Assembly: GCA_003278225.1 (NCBI GenBank)
Contig: QCGC01000002.1
Span: forward strand, 1-64,000
Reading direction: 5' to 3'
DNA: 64,000 nucleotides
From: Prochlorococcus sp. AG-363-P01
GTDB taxonomy: Bacteria; Cyanobacteriota; Cyanobacteriia; PCC-6307; Cyanobiaceae
Shown piece after piece: positions 40,247 through 60,090 of this stretch. The first letter of the stretch is position 1. Each line of letters starts with the position of its first letter. The notes under the pieces are model-generated. The model worked only from the letters and a program-made list of their open reading frames with translations. It was not told the origin of the DNA and did not search any database. Made by a program: the position numbers and the translations under genes.

Positions 40247-42010
40247 TCAAGAAACAATAGAAATATCAAAAAATTTTTTCCTGCTCAAAATCAATAAACT
40301 CATCACGGCAAAAACAAGCCCTATCCAACCAGCCTTTTCCTGATGTAAAAGGAAACCACCAACTCCTATCATGGCGCCAAATAAAAACGTAGAGCCAAAA
40401 CAGAACCGTATTATCAAGCTGCTTAAGGGTTCTACTGGTTTTACATCAAGTTCCTCTCGGAGAGCTCGCCAACCTGGCCCCGGAGGACGAACCTTCTTCA
40501 CAAAACCGTGCAGAACATCTGGAGATTCAGCAGGAGTTAACATTAAAACTATCAACCAAACGACTGCTGTAAAAACTGTCGTGACAATCAACTTCAACCC
40601 ATAATCATCAATTCGAACCATTGGAATCACAGATGTAATGAATCCCACGAAAAAACCACACACCATTGCTGCCAACTCAGCTGCTGCATTTATCCTCCAC
40701 CAAAACCATCGCAGAACAAGCACAACACCTGGTCCAGTTCCGATAGCAATCACCAAGCGAAATACAGCTCCAATACTGTCAGCAATGAGAGCAGTCATAA
40801 CTCCCAGGACAAGCAAAAGTACACTTGTCAGTTGACCAATGAAAAGTAATTCCTTTCTTTTGGCGGAAGGTCTCAGGAATCTCTGATATATATCATGAGT
40901 AATATAACTGGCACCCCAATTAACAGAGGTGCTAACCGTACTCATAAATGCAGCAACTAATGAGACAACAACTAAGCCTAGTGCTATTGGTGGCAGGTAT
41001 TTAACTGCAAGAATAGGATAACTCAACTCCCAATCCTGTTGGGATGGAAGGAGTACTAATGCTGAAAGAGCAACTAATATCCACAACCAACTTCTCACCA
41101 GATAATTCACTACAAGAAATACCCAACCTGACAACTTTGCCTGTCTCTCATCAACAGTTGCAAGCATCCTCTGAATGAACTCACCACCTCCATCGCTACG
41201 TCGAAAGCTCCACCACTGCAATGTGAGAAATGAAATAAAGGTTGTGACCGTTATTTGTGCACCACTTAGCCACTCAAACCCATCTTGAGTCCAACGCCAA
41301 GGGAAAAATGAGAGCAACTCTGGACGTTGTAATTCATCAATCTTATCAAGCAATTCCGTCATACCTCCTGCCGCATTGACAACAGCAATCGCTACAGCTA
41401 ATGCACCAAAAAGAGCTAAAGCCAATTGGAGCAGATCATTTACAACAACAGCCCACAAACCACCTACAACCGTATAAACCAACAACAGAAGAGCGACCAA
41501 TACAAGAAGCAAAAAAGTGTCACTTACACCCCAAAATATAAAATGCCCATCGACAACAGCTAGTGCCTCTGCGACCTTACGCATTGCTAAAAAAGCATAG
41601 CCAATGCCAATACAATTCACTGGAACAGCCAGAAGGAATGCTTTCACCCCTCGGAGCCAAGCCGCGGGCACCCCTCCATAGCGCAACTCAGTAAATGCCG
41701 CATCGGTCAATACACCACTTCTTCTCCACATGGGTGCAAATACGACTGTCATTGCTACATGAGCAAGGCCAAAGCTCCACCATTCCCAATTACCTGAAAG
41801 TCCACGAGTAGCGACTAGTCCAGCAACATACAAAGGTGTATCTATAGAAAAAGTTGTTGCGGCCATCGAAGCTCCAGCCAGCCAACCGCTTAGGCTCCTA
41901 CCTGCCACAAAATAGTCTTCATTATTCCTAATGCGACGAGCCAATAACAACCCAAGGAATAAAGAAATCAATAAGTAACTTGCAAGGATTACCCAATCAA
42001 CTCCAGTCAT
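40247..42010 (-). CDS. sodium:solute symporter (SSS family)
   Basis: A 587-residue protein with about 13 hydrophobic segments in the LeuT-like SSS fold. The first helix (VDWVILASYLLISLFLGLLLARR) is followed by NNEDYFVAGRSLSGWLAGASMAATTFSIDTPLYVAG, the typical Na+-site region, and DLLQLALALFGALAV mid-protein. ATG start. The substrate cannot be told from sequence; relatives carry proline, sugars, urea or pantothenate. It lies 47 bases after rlmN on the same strand. Confidence 0.88.
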   Translation of the reverse strand: MTGVDWVILASYLLISLFLGLLLARRIRNNEDYFVAGRSLSGWLAGASMAATTFSIDTPLYVAGLVATRGLSGNWEWWSFGLAHVAMTVVFAPMWRRSGVLTDAAFTELRYGGVPAAWLRGVKAFLLAVPVNCIGIGYAFLAMRKVAEALAVVDGHFIFWGVSDTFLLLVLVALLLLVYTVVGGLWAVVVNDLLQLALALFGALAVAIAVVNAAGGMTELLDKIDELQRPELLSFFPWRWTQDGFEWLSGAQITVTTFISFLTLQWWSFRRSDGGGEFIQRMLATVDERQAKLSGWVFLVVNYLVRSWLWILVALSALVLLPSQQDWELSYPILAVKYLPPIALGLVVVSLVAAFMSTVSTSVNWGASYITHDIYQRFLRPSAKRKELLFIGQLTSVLLLVLGVMTALIADSIGAVFRLVIAIGTGPGVVLVLRWFWWRINAAAELAAMVCGFFVGFITSVIPMVRIDDYGLKLIVTTVFTAVVWLIVLMLTPAESPDVLHGFVKKVRPPGPGWRALREELDVKPVEPLSSLIIRFCFGSTFLFGAMIGVGGFLLHQEKAGWIGLVFAVMSLLILSRKKFFDISIVS

Positions 42011-42057
42011 TTTTCTAATACTTTCTACAGACAGTCCATATAGTTAAAGCATTTCTT

Positions 42058-43292
<1,235 letters not shown>

Positions 43293-43320
43293 TCAGATCA
43301 ACCAAATGGTAGACATATAG

Positions 43321-43326
43321 ATTGTA
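43321..43326 (-). promoter_or_regulatory. candidate -10 box upstream of hli
   Basis: On the minus strand a TACAAT hexamer lies 44 bases before the hli ATG, with a weak -35-like TGATGA 17 bases further upstream, in the last codons of rpoC2. A separate promoter for a stress-inducible hli would be expected; this assignment is tentative. Confidence 0.35.
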
Positions 43327-43339
43327 AATAGCGAAGTAT

Positions 43340-47473
<4,134 letters not shown>

Positions 47474-47524
47474 CTAAAAAAGGTGAGTACAGGTGAAACT
47501 AAAAATTGGAAATGCTTTAAGCGA

Positions 47525-49435
<1,911 letters not shown>

Positions 49436-49487
49436 TTACCGAAAGAACTAATAAAAAATAGAAAGGAGTTAAATAGGAATAAGTTTT

Positions 49488-52400
49488 CTAATCTTCTTCG
49501 TAATCAGAGGCTCCTAAAGATTCATAAGTTGGCCTGCTTGGAGTACTACGCCGAGGATTTACATCCTGCATTAGATCAACCTCTTTCCCTTCATCTGTAT
49601 ACACGGCAATATCTAGCCCTAAAGACTGAAGCTCACGCATTAACACTTTGAATGATTCTGGTGTCCCTGGTCTTGGTATTGGCTTTCCTTTCACAATTGC
49701 ATTAAGAGCCTCATTACGCCCTTGCATATCATCCGACTTAACAGTTAACAACTCTTGCAATGTATAAGCAGCCCCATAAGCCTCGAGAGCCCAAACTTCC
49801 ATTTCACCTAAACGTTGTCCACCTTGCTGAGCCTTACCACCAAGAGGTTGTTGGGTAACCAAAGAATAGGGTCCCGTAGAACGTGCATGTATCTTGTCAT
49901 CCACAAGATGAACTAACTTAAGAATTTGAGCATATCCAACAGTTACTGGTTGATCAAAAGGTTCTCCACTTCTACCATCAATTAACTGTAATTTCCCAGG
50001 GCTAGCAGGGTTATATACCCATTCTTTGCCTGGTTGCTGAGCAGCTTTCTGTAAATAAGCCTGAACTGTTTGTTGCGATTTTTCAGCGCCATACATCTCA
50101 TCAAATGGAACAACCTTGACACGACAATCAAGATTTGCCGCGGCCCATCCCATTAAACATTCAAAGACCTGCCCAACATTCATACGACTTGGAACACCAA
50201 GTGGATTCAAAACGATGTCCACAGGTGTACCATCAGGCAAGTAAGGCATATCTTCTCTAGGAAGAATGCGACTAATAATTCCTTTATTTCCATGGCGACC
50301 AGCCATTTTATCGCCTACTTGAATTTTCCGTCTCTGAGCCACATAAACCCTGACCACCATATTCGCACCAGGTGGTAGTTCATCTCCTTGTTCTCTTGTG
50401 TATATACGTACATCAACAACTCGACCCCTTTCAGTACTTGGAACCCTCAATGAATTGTCACGTACATCTCGTGCTTTCTCTCCGAAAATAGCTCTCAAAA
50501 GTTTTTCTTCAGGAGGCTGATCAGATTCACCTTTAGGTGTAACTTTACCGACCAAAATATCTCCACTCTCAACAAAAGCACCTGTACGAATAATACCCAT
50601 TTCATCTAAATTACTTAAATTCTCTTCAGCTACATTTGGAATTTCTCTAGTAATTTCTTCTGGTCCTAGCTTAGTCTGGCGAGCCTCAATCTCATATTTT
50701 TCAATATGAACAGATGTATAAAGGTCATCCTTTACTAATCGTTCACTAACAAGAATAGCATCTTCATAGTTATAACCTTCCCAAGGCATATAAGCGACCA
50801 AAACATTCTGGCCAAGTGCAATTTCACCTCCTTCACAAGCTGATCCATCAGCTAAAACTTGACCAACAATGACTGGATCACCCTGGCTAACAATAGGTCT
50901 TTGATTTAAACAAGTATCTTGATTTGAACGTTGGTATTTCTGCAGGTAATGAGTATGTTCATCTCCATTTTCATCAAGAACAACGATAGCAGTAGCATCT
51001 ACAAAAGTCACTGTTCCATTAACGCGAGAGATCGGAACCATTCCTGAATCTCTGGCTACTTGAGTCTCTAAGCCAGTTCCCACTAAGGGACGCTCAGGGC
51101 GCAAAAGAGGAACAGCTTGTCTTTGCATATTTGATCCCATCAATGCTCTATTTGCGTCATCATGTTCAAGGAATGGGATTAAAGATGTCGCAACAGATAT
51201 AACTTGAACCGGTGATAGTTGCACATAATCAACTTGTTCAGGCGGCACTTTCTCAAAGTCCTGGCGATATCTAACAGGTATCAATTCAGCAAGTATTTTC
51301 CCTGAACTATCCGTAGCCACATCACCAGGAGCTACACGGCATTCATCTTCTAAATCAGCTGAAAGATAAATAGGGTCACCTTCTTTAATAACTCGACCAT
51401 CCTCAACTTTCCAAAATGGTGTCTCTATAAAGCCATATTGATTGACCCTTGCATGAGTAGCAAGAGAGTTGATCAATCCAGCATTTGGCCCTTCAGGTGT
51501 TTCTATAGGACATAAGCGACCGTAATGAGAGGGATGAATATCTCGAACAGCAAACCCAGCTCTTTCTCTAGTTAGGCCTCCTGGTCCCAAAGCAGAAATA
51601 CGCCGTTTATGAGTTAATTCAGCCAAAGGATTTGTCTGATCCATAAATTGGCTCAACTGACTAGAACCAAAAAATTCTTTAATTGCAGCAACAAGAGGCT
51701 TTGGGTTAACTAATTGAGCAGGAGTTAACGAATCAGTTTCACCAACCGTCATTCTTTCTTTAATGATTCGCTCTAAGCGATTCAAACCAACACGCACTTG
51801 ATTTTGGAGAAGTTCACCAACAGACCGAACTCTTCTATTCCCTAAATGATCTATATCATCAAGACTCGCTCCGCCAATATCCAATTCTAAATTAATCAAA
51901 TAATCAAGAGTTGATAAAACATCTTCATGAGTGAGTGTTCTAACATTATCAGGAATAGTTAAGCGTAGCTTTTTATTGATCTTATAGCGCCCAACCCTGC
52001 CAAGGTCATATCGTTTTGGGTCAAAGAATCTTGTTTGCAAAAGTTGTTGACCACCACTAACAGATGGAGGTTCTCCTGGACGTAATTTCTTATAAAGTTC
52101 TAGTAAAGCTTGATCTTCAGAGCTAATTCCTTCCTCATTAGCTGCTTCAATTGATTTTTTATAATATTCAGGATGACGTAATTTATCAACAACATCATTA
52201 TCCGAAAGGCCCATGGCCCGCATCAAAACATGTGCATTTATTTTGCGGGTCTTATCAACACGAACATGCAATAAATCGTTCTTATCAGTTTCGAATTTTA
52301 GCCAAGCTCCGCGATTTGGAATCACACTTGCATTGTAAGTTCGTCGACCATTCTTATCTTGTTCATCTTTAAAATAAACACCTGGACTACGAACTATTTG

Positions 52401-52781
52401 ATTAACAATTACCCTTTCAGCACCATTAATTATAAAGGTACCCCGTTCAGTCATTAGTGGTAATTCACCAATAAAAACTTCTTGTTCCTTTATTTCTCCT
52501 GTTTCCTTATTGACCAACCTGCAAGTCACATACATCTGCGAGGCAAATGTTGCATCTCTTCGTTTTGCTTCTTCAACATCGTGACGAGGTCGTTTAAGAC
52601 GATACTCACTCCCAATAAAATGAAGTTCTAGCTTTCCCGTGTAGTCAGTAATAGGTGAGAAGCTCTCTAATTCCTCTATCAAGCCTTTCTCTAAAAACCA
52701 TTTAAAACTTGCTCTTTGTACCTCAACCAGATCGGGCAGGTAAGTAGCTGTCCTAGCGACCTGAAGTGCGCTTCTGCTCAT
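49488..52781 (-). CDS. rpoB: RNA polymerase beta subunit
   Basis: Second-largest catalytic subunit of RNA polymerase. The 1097-residue product contains [15 protein letters not shown] (protrusion/fork), [27 protein letters not shown] (rifampicin region), [14 protein letters not shown], and [16 protein letters not shown] start at 52781. It begins the rpoB-rpoC1-rpoC2 run after a 285-base leader that also trails tatD. Confidence 0.99.
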   Translation of the reverse strand: MSRSALQVARTATYLPDLVEVQRASFKWFLEKGLIEELESFSPITDYTGKLELHFIGSEYRLKRPRHDVEEAKRRDATFASQMYVTCRLVNKETGEIKEQEVFIGELPLMTERGTFIINGAERVIVNQIVRSPGVYFKDEQDKNGRRTYNASVIPNRGAWLKFETDKNDLLHVRVDKTRKINAHVLMRAMGLSDNDVVDKLRHPEYYKKSIEAANEEGISSEDQALLELYKKLRPGEPPSVSGGQQLLQTRFFDPKRYDLGRVGRYKINKKLRLTIPDNVRTLTHEDVLSTLDYLINLELDIGGASLDDIDHLGNRRVRSVGELLQNQVRVGLNRLERIIKERMTVGETDSLTPAQLVNPKPLVAAIKEFFGSSQLSQFMDQTNPLAELTHKRRISALGPGGLTRERAGFAVRDIHPSHYGRLCPIETPEGPNAGLINSLATHARVNQYGFIETPFWKVEDGRVIKEGDPIYLSADLEDECRVAPGDVATDSSGKILAELIPVRYRQDFEKVPPEQVDYVQLSPVQVISVATSLIPFLEHDDANRALMGSNMQRQAVPLLRPERPLVGTGLETQVARDSGMVPISRVNGTVTFVDATAIVVLDENGDEHTHYLQKYQRSNQDTCLNQRPIVSQGDPVIVGQVLADGSACEGGEIALGQNVLVAYMPWEGYNYEDAILVSERLVKDDLYTSVHIEKYEIEARQTKLGPEEITREIPNVAEENLSNLDEMGIIRTGAFVESGDILVGKVTPKGESDQPPEEKLLRAIFGEKARDVRDNSLRVPSTERGRVVDVRIYTREQGDELPPGANMVVRVYVAQRRKIQVGDKMAGRHGNKGIISRILPREDMPYLPDGTPVDIVLNPLGVPSRMNVGQVFECLMGWAAANLDCRVKVVPFDEMYGAEKSQQTVQAYLQKAAQQPGKEWVYNPASPGKLQLIDGRSGEPFDQPVTVGYAQILKLVHLVDDKIHARSTGPYSLVTQQPLGGKAQQGGQRLGEMEVWALEAYGAAYTLQELLTVKSDDMQGRNEALNAIVKGKPIPRPGTPESFKVLMRELQSLGLDIAVYTDEGKEVDLMQDVNPRRSTPSRPTYESLGASDYEED

Positions 52782-53023
52782 GCGTAAACCTGCAGTTGAA
52801 GAAGATTAATAATGGAGAGCCTAAACTTGCGACTTTCAAATCAGAACCGAATCCAGTAAAGCCTTTTAAAGCAGCAACAGCCCCCCATAAATAGGAATCT
52901 GTTATTGCTGAAAACTCAATGACCCCGGATCAATACCTCTGACATCGACAATGCACCTGAAGGGAATGGACTCTTCATGTAGCAAAGACGAAGCACAACC
53001 CCGTCGCAACTAAGCAATCATTA

Positions 53024-53052
53024 ATAGTACACTTTCAAGGCAATTTTTTGAA
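53024..53052 (-). promoter_or_regulatory. candidate promoter for rpoB
   Basis: On the minus strand, TTCAAA (53047-53052) and TACTAT (53024-53029) are 17 bases apart, just past the tatD stop. A transcript starting near 53016 would have a leader of about 235 bases before rpoB. I see no strong terminator, riboswitch or ncRNA in that leader (52782-53066). Tentative. Confidence 0.35.
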
Positions 53053-53066
53053 GATTTAATTGGGAA

Positions 53067-53855
53067 TCATGGCATGCCAAACAATCTCTTTGCATTCTCT
53101 GTAGAGCTCTCAGCAATAGCAGCAAATGTTGTCTGCCTCAGATCAGCCATTCGATTAGCCACAACTTCTACATAAGAAGGTTCATTGCGCTTTCCTCTAT
53201 GTGGAACAGGAGCGAGGAAAGGGCAATCAGTTTCTATTAAAAAACGATTTTCAGGCACCTCACGCGCGCACAAATGTATGTTTTCCGCCTTAGGAAAGGT
53301 AACAGTCCCACTAAAACTAATATAAAAACCAAGGTCAAGAAAACTATCCATCTCTTCTTTTGTTCCGCCCCAACAATGCATAACCCCTTTAGGGCATTCC
53401 CCAATTGAATTAAGCCTGTTCAATTCCTCTAGCATTGGTTCTGCTGCATCACGACAGTGAATAATCACTGGTAATTTCAATTCAACTGCTAAAGAAAGCT
53501 GAGGTCTAAGAACAGCCAATTGCACTTCTAAATTTGACTCCCTAAAAAGATCAAGCCCTAGTTCACCGATAGCTAATACCCGAGGATCCTTTAAAGCTGA
53601 AGAACGCAATGTCTCCAAAGTATCTCCTTGCCAATGCTTAGTATCTAAAGGGTGCACCCCTACTGAATAACGTAATTCTGGAAAGCGATCTGCAAGTAAA
53701 CGAATTGCAGGAATTTCAGAAGGCTCAACACAAGCATGTAACAAACCTTTAACCCCAGCTTTTCGCCAGCGAGCTGCTACTTGATCTAAATCATCCTTAA
53801 AGCTACTAAAAACGATATGACAATGGCTATCTACTAATGAAGGTTGAATAGGCAC
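53067..53855 (-). CDS. tatD: TatD-family metal-dependent DNase
   Basis: A 262-residue amidohydrolase-fold nuclease. The metal motif SHCHIVF is near the N-terminus (residues 10-16), IGELGLD and the IHCRDA segment (His) follow, and METDCPF-like LIETDCPFLAP provides the last Asp. The start is ATG at 53855. It lies 14 bases after rpsT on the same strand, upstream of rpoB. TatD proteins act in DNA/RNA 3' processing; the physiological role here is unknown. Confidence 0.94.
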   Translation of the reverse strand: MPIQPSLVDSHCHIVFSSFKDDLDQVAARWRKAGVKGLLHACVEPSEIPAIRLLADRFPELRYSVGVHPLDTKHWQGDTLETLRSSALKDPRVLAIGELGLDLFRESNLEVQLAVLRPQLSLAVELKLPVIIHCRDAAEPMLEELNRLNSIGECPKGVMHCWGGTKEEMDSFLDLGFYISFSGTVTFPKAENIHLCAREVPENRFLIETDCPFLAPVPHRGKRNEPSYVEVVANRMADLRQTTFAAIAESSTENAKRLFGMP

Positions 53856-53869
53856 CTTAAAAAAAGATT

Positions 53870-54187
<318 letters not shown>

Positions 54188-54274
54188 TCAATAATTCATT
54201 TAGATTACCGCAACACAGATTAAGAAGAACAGTTTTGGTCAACTACAAGACAATTAAGCAGTACAGGCTTTAGC

Positions 54275-55633
54275 TTGAAGAAAGAGTTCAAACCACAAAC
54301 ATTGGCTGAAAAAAGCCACATCAATTCAAAAGGATCCAAATCAGTACTTCAATGCATTACTGATCTAGATCAAGCGAGCAAAGAATTAGATCGAATATCT
54401 AAGCGCACAAGTGAGAATGAGCAAGAAGAAACAACAAGGATTGTTCAAAAAATTCTGCAAGATGTAAAAGAGAAAGGTGATGAAGCCCTTCTTTACTACA
54501 CAGAGCGCTTTGATGGTTTCAAGCCAGAGCCACTAACAGTTTCTCCTGAGTTGCTTCTTGAGGCATGGGAAAGCACCCCCAAGGCACTCCAAAAAGCCTT
54601 GCGATTAGCCCATCAACGTATAAAAAACTTCCATCAACATCAACTCCCTACTGATCTAGTAATAGACGGCGACAATGGCGAAAGAGTTGGGCGTCGCTGG
54701 ACTCCTGTTCAAAAGGCTGGTATCTACATCCCAGGAGGACGTGCCTCTTATCCAAGCACTGTGCTCATGAACGCTATCCCTGCACAAGTTGCAGGAGTGA
54801 AAAAGATCTTCATGGTTTCTCCGGCTGACGCAACAGGAAAAATAAATAATACTGTTCTTGCAGCAGCTCACTTAGTGGGAGTTAGCAAAGTATTTCGAAT
54901 TGGAGGAGCTCAAGCTATTGGAGCTCTTGCATATGGGACAGAAGCAGTGGAATCAGTAGATGTAATAAGTGGTCCTGGAAATATTTACGTCACTTTAGCC
55001 AAGAAATATTTGTATGGCCGAGTGGGAATTGATTCCCTGGCTGGTCCGAGTGAAGTCTTAATTATTGCTGATCACACTGCACAAACCAAACAAGTTGCTG
55101 CTGATCTACTTGCACAAGCCGAACATGACCCTCTTGCATCATCTATCTTGCTGACCACAGAGTCAAAACTTGCAGAAGAGCTGCCCAAGGAGATAGAAAG
55201 GCAACTCACAAGAAATCCACGTGCTGAAATTTGTCTTAAATCACTTGAAAGTTGGGGCCTAATAGTTATTTGCAAGGACCTGGCAAGCTGTATAGAACTC
55301 AATAATCGATTTTCCCCAGAACATCTTGAGTTGTTGACAGAAAATCCACAATCACTAGTAAGCAAGATTTCTAATGCAGGTGCAATCTTTATAGGGCAGT
55401 GGAGTCCTGAAGCAGTTGGAGATTATTTAGCTGGGCCAAATCACACGCTGCCAACATCTGGCACAGCAAGATTTAGTGGTGCCCTTGGAGTAGAAACCTT
55501 CATGAAAAACACATCACTAATTGAATTCACAAAAACTGCTTTTGAAAGAACATCAAAAGCAGTTATCGAGTTAGCTAATAGTGAAGGTTTATATAGCCAT
55601 GCTGAGTCAATAAAAATAAGATCATCCAAATAA
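54275..55633 (+). CDS. hisD: histidinol dehydrogenase
   Basis: Zinc enzyme performing the last two oxidations of histidine synthesis. The 452-residue product has [49 protein letters not shown], and the C-terminal [25 protein letters not shown] with catalytic and zinc-binding residues. The start at TTG 54275 is uncertain: the first 25 residues are not conserved in the family. It ends 5 bases before the convergent rpiA. Confidence 0.96.
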   Translation: MKKEFKPQTLAEKSHINSKGSKSVLQCITDLDQASKELDRISKRTSENEQEETTRIVQKILQDVKEKGDEALLYYTERFDGFKPEPLTVSPELLLEAWESTPKALQKALRLAHQRIKNFHQHQLPTDLVIDGDNGERVGRRWTPVQKAGIYIPGGRASYPSTVLMNAIPAQVAGVKKIFMVSPADATGKINNTVLAAAHLVGVSKVFRIGGAQAIGALAYGTEAVESVDVISGPGNIYVTLAKKYLYGRVGIDSLAGPSEVLIIADHTAQTKQVAADLLAQAEHDPLASSILLTTESKLAEELPKEIERQLTRNPRAEICLKSLESWGLIVICKDLASCIELNNRFSPEHLELLTENPQSLVSKISNAGAIFIGQWSPEAVGDYLAGPNHTLPTSGTARFSGALGVETFMKNTSLIEFTKTAFERTSKAVIELANSEGLYSHAESIKIRSSK

Positions 55634-55638
55634 ATCAA

Positions 55639-56349
55639 TTAAGACTTCTCAAGCTTTCGGACACCGGGAACTTCATTATTAATCTCACCTATCAAAACCT
55701 CATCAGCAAGATTAACGAAGAGGCCGTTTTCAAGTACTCCTGGAATATTATTAATTATTTTCTCAAGATTCTCAGGGTCCGAAATTCCCGATTCAAAGCT
55801 TACATCGAGGACAAGATTTCCTTGGTCTGTGACTACTGGTCCAGCCTTATGCGCAGCCATACGTAAATCGGATCTGCCCCCTAACTGGGCCAAGGTTTTT
55901 CGTACCTGAGACCAGGCTGTTGGTAAAACCTCTACAGGTAATTGAAAACCAAGATTTAAACGATCAACAAGCTTGGTTGAATCAACAACAACAACAAATC
56001 TTTCTGCGAGTGCAGCTACTAGTTTTTCTTGTACATGACAAGCACCACCTCCTTTAATCAATTGAAAAGCTGGATCGACCTCATCCGCACCATCAATTGC
56101 TAGATCAATTCGATCTACTGCAGCAAGATTCTTCAAAGGAATTCCCAACTTCGAAGCTAAGACTTCCCCCTGAAATGAAGTTGTCACTCCAATAATCTCA
56201 TGCAATTTCCCAGAAGATAATTTTGCTCCTAAAGCCTCAATCATCAACGCAGCAGTAGAGCCTGATCCAAGTCCTACCACCATTCCATCATTTATTTGTT
56301 CAACAGCTGCTTTGGCAACCGCCTGTTTCATTTGAGTTTGAAGATCCAA
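55639..56349 (-). CDS. rpiA: ribose-5-phosphate isomerase A
   Basis: Interconverts ribose 5-phosphate and ribulose 5-phosphate in the pentose phosphate and Calvin cycles. Motifs: [39 protein letters not shown], and the catalytic Glu in [10 protein letters not shown] place the start at the TTG at 56349, giving 236 residues beginning (M)[11 protein letters not shown] like relatives. The frame is open back to another TTG at 56391, which overlaps the HtrA stop as TTGA, so coupling from there is possible. Confidence 0.93.
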   Translation of the reverse strand: MDLQTQMKQAVAKAAVEQINDGMVVGLGSGSTAALMIEALGAKLSSGKLHEIIGVTTSFQGEVLASKLGIPLKNLAAVDRIDLAIDGADEVDPAFQLIKGGGACHVQEKLVAALAERFVVVVDSTKLVDRLNLGFQLPVEVLPTAWSQVRKTLAQLGGRSDLRMAAHKAGPVVTDQGNLVLDVSFESGISDPENLEKIINNIPGVLENGLFVNLADEVLIGEINNEVPGVRKLEKS

Positions 56350-56387
56350 AATTACGTATGAATAACCGGCGAAACCTAGCAAGGTTT

Positions 56388-57690
<1,303 letters not shown>

Positions 57691-57702
57691 TGTGCCATCA
57701 AG

Positions 57703-57708
57703 TAGAAT
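57703..57708 (+). promoter_or_regulatory. candidate -10 box for the rimP-nusA-infB operon
   Basis: TAGAAT, 17 bases after a weak -35-like TTGGAT (57680-57685), with an overlapping TATAAA at 57708-57713. It is the best promoter-like match in the 214-base spacer between htrA and rimP; the transcript would start near 57716 and carry both leader hairpins. Tentative. Confidence 0.35.
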
Positions 57709-57727
57709 ATAAATAGCCTAGCGGTTA

Positions 57728-57779
57728 CCTCCAAATGGAGGCAGTGTAAATCTGAAACCGATCGGGCTTACGTCCGATC
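57728..57779 (+). other. two stem-loops in the rimP leader
   Basis: CCTCC/GGAGG (57728-57741) with a 4-base loop, then GATCGG...CCGATC (57760-57779), extended inside by a G-T and a C-G pair to eight pairs around TTAC. The second ends 13 bases before the rimP start codon. They could control entry into the rimP-nusA-infB operon. They match no leader RNA that I know. Confidence 0.5.
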
Positions 57780-57792
57780 TACATCCTGCCTC

Positions 57793-58260
57793 TTGCCTCA
57801 TCCCATCCTGAAGGAATTGGAGACAATCGCGTCTAATACAGCCATTAAGAATGGCTTTGATCTTTGTGGTGTTCAAATTTTCACGCATCAACAACCCATG
57901 ATTATGCAGGTGCAAATCCGCCACGCAAATGGAGCTGATGTTTCTTTAAATGAATGTGCAAGTTTTTCTGCACCAATGAGTGAGGCAATAGAAACTTCTC
58001 AAATAATTAATTCTGCATATGTTCTTGAAATCAGCAGCCCCGGAATTGATGAACACCTATTAACCGATAGAGACTTCCAAACATTTCGCGGCTTCCCTGT
58101 AGAAGTCACATACCTAAAAAATCCAAATTCTAAAATCAACCAAATAGGACTCCTCCATGAAAGATCAAAGGAGCATATTCACCTCAATATCAAAGGCAAA
58201 ATTAGTCGTATCCCTAGAAAAGATGTTTTAGGAGTTCGTCTTACCACTGCTACTGGGTAA
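57793..58260 (+). CDS. rimP: ribosome maturation factor RimP
   Basis: Cytoplasmic factor for 30S subunit maturation. The 155-residue product has the N-terminal alpha/beta domain (ELETIASNTAIKNGFDLCGV...) and the SSPGIDEHLLTDRDFQTFRGFPVEV hallmark. The start is TTG at 57793; no ATG is available near the conserved N-terminus. First gene of the rimP-nusA-ylxR-infB cluster, the ancient bacterial gene order. Confidence 0.94.
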   Translation: MPHPILKELETIASNTAIKNGFDLCGVQIFTHQQPMIMQVQIRHANGADVSLNECASFSAPMSEAIETSQIINSAYVLEISSPGIDEHLLTDRDFQTFRGFPVEVTYLKNPNSKINQIGLLHERSKEHIHLNIKGKISRIPRKDVLGVRLTTATG

Positions 58261-58317
58261 TCATCCAAAGTCTTATCTCTGCCTCAATAAAACCTTTATT
58301 TCCCTTTCCCATCTTCG

Positions 58318-59751
58318 ATGGCTCTCGTTTTACTCCCAGGTCTGAATAACCTAATCGAAGACATCAGCGAGGAGAAAAAACTCCCCGCTCAAGTCGTAGA
58401 AGCTGCATTGCGAGAAGCTCTACTTAAAGGTTACGAACGATATAGAAGAACCCTATATTTAGGCATTAGTGAAGATCCTTTTGAAGAGGAATACTTCAGC
58501 AATTTCGATGTTGGACTTGACCTTGATGAAGAAGGGTATCGAGTTTTAGCTAGCAAAATTATTGTTGAAGAAATTGAAAGCGAAGATCATCAAATTGCTT
58601 TATCCGAAGTTAGACAAGTTGCCGAAGATGCACAAATTGGCGACACAGTAGTCCTCGATGTAACACCTGAGAAAGAAGACTTTGGAAGAATGGCTGCCGC
58701 AACAACCAAGCAGGTGCTTGCTCAGAAACTCCGAGATCAACAACGTCGGATGATTCAAGAAGAATTCGCTGACCTAGAAGATCCAGTCCTCACAGCAAGA
58801 GTAATTCGATTCGAAAGACAATCAGTAATCATGGCTGTCAGTTCCGGATTGGGGCGTCCCGAAGTTGAAGCAGAACTACCACGAAGAGATCAACTGCCAA
58901 ATGACAATTATCGAGCAAATGCAACTTTCAAGGTTTATCTCAAAGAAGTAAGCGAAGTCCCAAGAAGAGGTCCACAACTCTTTGTAAGTAGATCGAACGC
59001 AGGTTTAGTGGTCTATTTATTTGAAAATGAGGTTCCCGAGATTCAAGAGGGATCTGTTCGCATTGTCGCTGTAGCTCGCGAAGCCAATCCTCCTTCGAGA
59101 TCAGTAGGCCCCCGCACCAAAGTTGCAGTTGATAGCATCGAAAGAGAAGTTGATCCCGTTGGAGCCTGCATTGGTGCCAGGGGCTCACGAATCCAACAAG
59201 TTGTAAATGAGCTCCGTGGGGAAAAAATAGATGTAATTCGCTGGTCTCCAGACCCAATCCAATACATCTGCAATTCACTTAGTCCTGCAAGAGTTGAATT
59301 GGTAAGGTTGGTCGACCCCGAAGGACAACATGCACATGTGCTTGTTCCCCCAGATCAGCTAAGTCTCGCCATTGGTCGAGAAGGACAAAATGTACGATTG
59401 GCGGCAAGACTTACTGGTTGGAAAATAGACATCAAAAATTCACAGGAATATGACCAAGCATCGGAAGATTCAGAAGTAGCTGAACTAATCACACAAAGAG
59501 AGGAGGAGGAAGCATTACAACGCGAAGCAGAAGAACGCTTGGCTGCAGAGCAAGCAGCTAGAGCCGAAGAAGATGCCCGCCTAAGAGAGCTTTACCCTCT
59601 TCCAGAAGACGACGAAGAGTTTGGCCAAGAGCCATCACAAGATGATGAAGGGGAAGTCAACGAATTACTACCAACTGATAAGGAAATTACAAGCGAAAAT
59701 TCTCAAGATAAAATTCCTGATGACTCTGTTGAAGAGGATGGAGCCCGGTGA
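58318..59751 (+). CDS. nusA: transcription termination/antitermination factor NusA
   Basis: Binds RNA polymerase and controls pausing, termination and antitermination. The 477-residue product has the N-terminal RNAP-binding domain, the S1 domain (DTVVLDVTPEKEDFGRMAAATTKQV), two KH domains (VGACIGARGSRIQQVVNEL and LAIGREGQNVRLAARL) and an acidic Glu/Asp/Gln-rich tail of about 90 residues in place of the E. coli-type acidic repeats. ATG start; overlaps ylxR as GTGA. Confidence 0.98.
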   Translation: MALVLLPGLNNLIEDISEEKKLPAQVVEAALREALLKGYERYRRTLYLGISEDPFEEEYFSNFDVGLDLDEEGYRVLASKIIVEEIESEDHQIALSEVRQVAEDAQIGDTVVLDVTPEKEDFGRMAAATTKQVLAQKLRDQQRRMIQEEFADLEDPVLTARVIRFERQSVIMAVSSGLGRPEVEAELPRRDQLPNDNYRANATFKVYLKEVSEVPRRGPQLFVSRSNAGLVVYLFENEVPEIQEGSVRIVAVAREANPPSRSVGPRTKVAVDSIEREVDPVGACIGARGSRIQQVVNELRGEKIDVIRWSPDPIQYICNSLSPARVELVRLVDPEGQHAHVLVPPDQLSLAIGREGQNVRLAARLTGWKIDIKNSQEYDQASEDSEVAELITQREEEEALQREAEERLAAEQAARAEEDARLRELYPLPEDDEEFGQEPSQDDEGEVNELLPTDKEITSENSQDKIPDDSVEEDGAR

Positions 59752-60026
59752 ACCAACGTCCCATTCTGCGTCGCTGCATTGCCTGTCGAAAGCTGCTTGA
59801 TCGCAAGCAGCTTTTGAAAGTAACTAGAGACCATCAGAATGGAGTAGTCCTCGAGGGAGGGATGGGCCGATCAGCCTATCTATGTCCTTCTGAGGCCTGC
59901 CTTGAAGAATCGTATCGCCGCAAACGTTTGCAAAAAGCTCTGCGTTGTCAGATCCCAGCAACCGTTGTGGAGATGCTGCAAAAGCGGCTAAATCAAAGCA
60001 TTGATGCAGTCGCTGAGGCAAGATGA
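59748..60026 (+). CDS. ylxR: YlxR-family RNA-binding protein (DUF448)
   Basis: A 92-residue basic protein with the YlxR signature RRCIACRKLLDRKQLLKVTR and the GGMGRSAYLCPSEACLE segment. YlxR proteins bind nucleic acid; members elsewhere bind RNase P or DNA. The GTG start overlaps the nusA stop as GTGA, and it sits in the usual place between nusA and infB. Confidence 0.92.
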   Translation: MNQRPILRRCIACRKLLDRKQLLKVTRDHQNGVVLEGGMGRSAYLCPSEACLEESYRRKRLQKALRCQIPATVVEMLQKRLNQSIDAVAEAR

Positions 60027-60031
60027 AGTAT

Positions 60032-60051
60032 GGCTCCGCTTTAAAGGAGCC
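60032..60051 (+). other. stem-loop before infB
   Basis: Perfect 6-base arms GGCTCC / GGAGCC around GCTTTAAA, starting 5 bases after the ylxR stop codon. No T run follows, so it is not a simple terminator. It is followed closely by an 11-codon ORF that ends on the infB start. Confidence 0.5.
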
Positions 60052-60054
60052 CTC

Positions 60055-60090
60055 ATGCCAAAAGGTGATTCGAACGATCGGAGAACTTAA
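60055..60090 (+). CDS. possible 11-codon leader ORF ahead of infB
   Basis: ATG CCA AAA ... ACT TAA encodes [11 protein letters not shown]. Its TAA stop shares its last A with the infB ATG (TAATG), a classic arrangement for translational coupling. It begins four bases after a stem-loop. It may be a regulatory leader or chance; no homology can be judged at this length. Confidence 0.35.
   Translation: MPKGDSNDRRT

Noticed and set aside
60060-60090. Minus-strand T-loop-like GTTCGAATC near infB
   Set aside because: The flanking bases do not pair as a T stem and no other tRNA arms are present.
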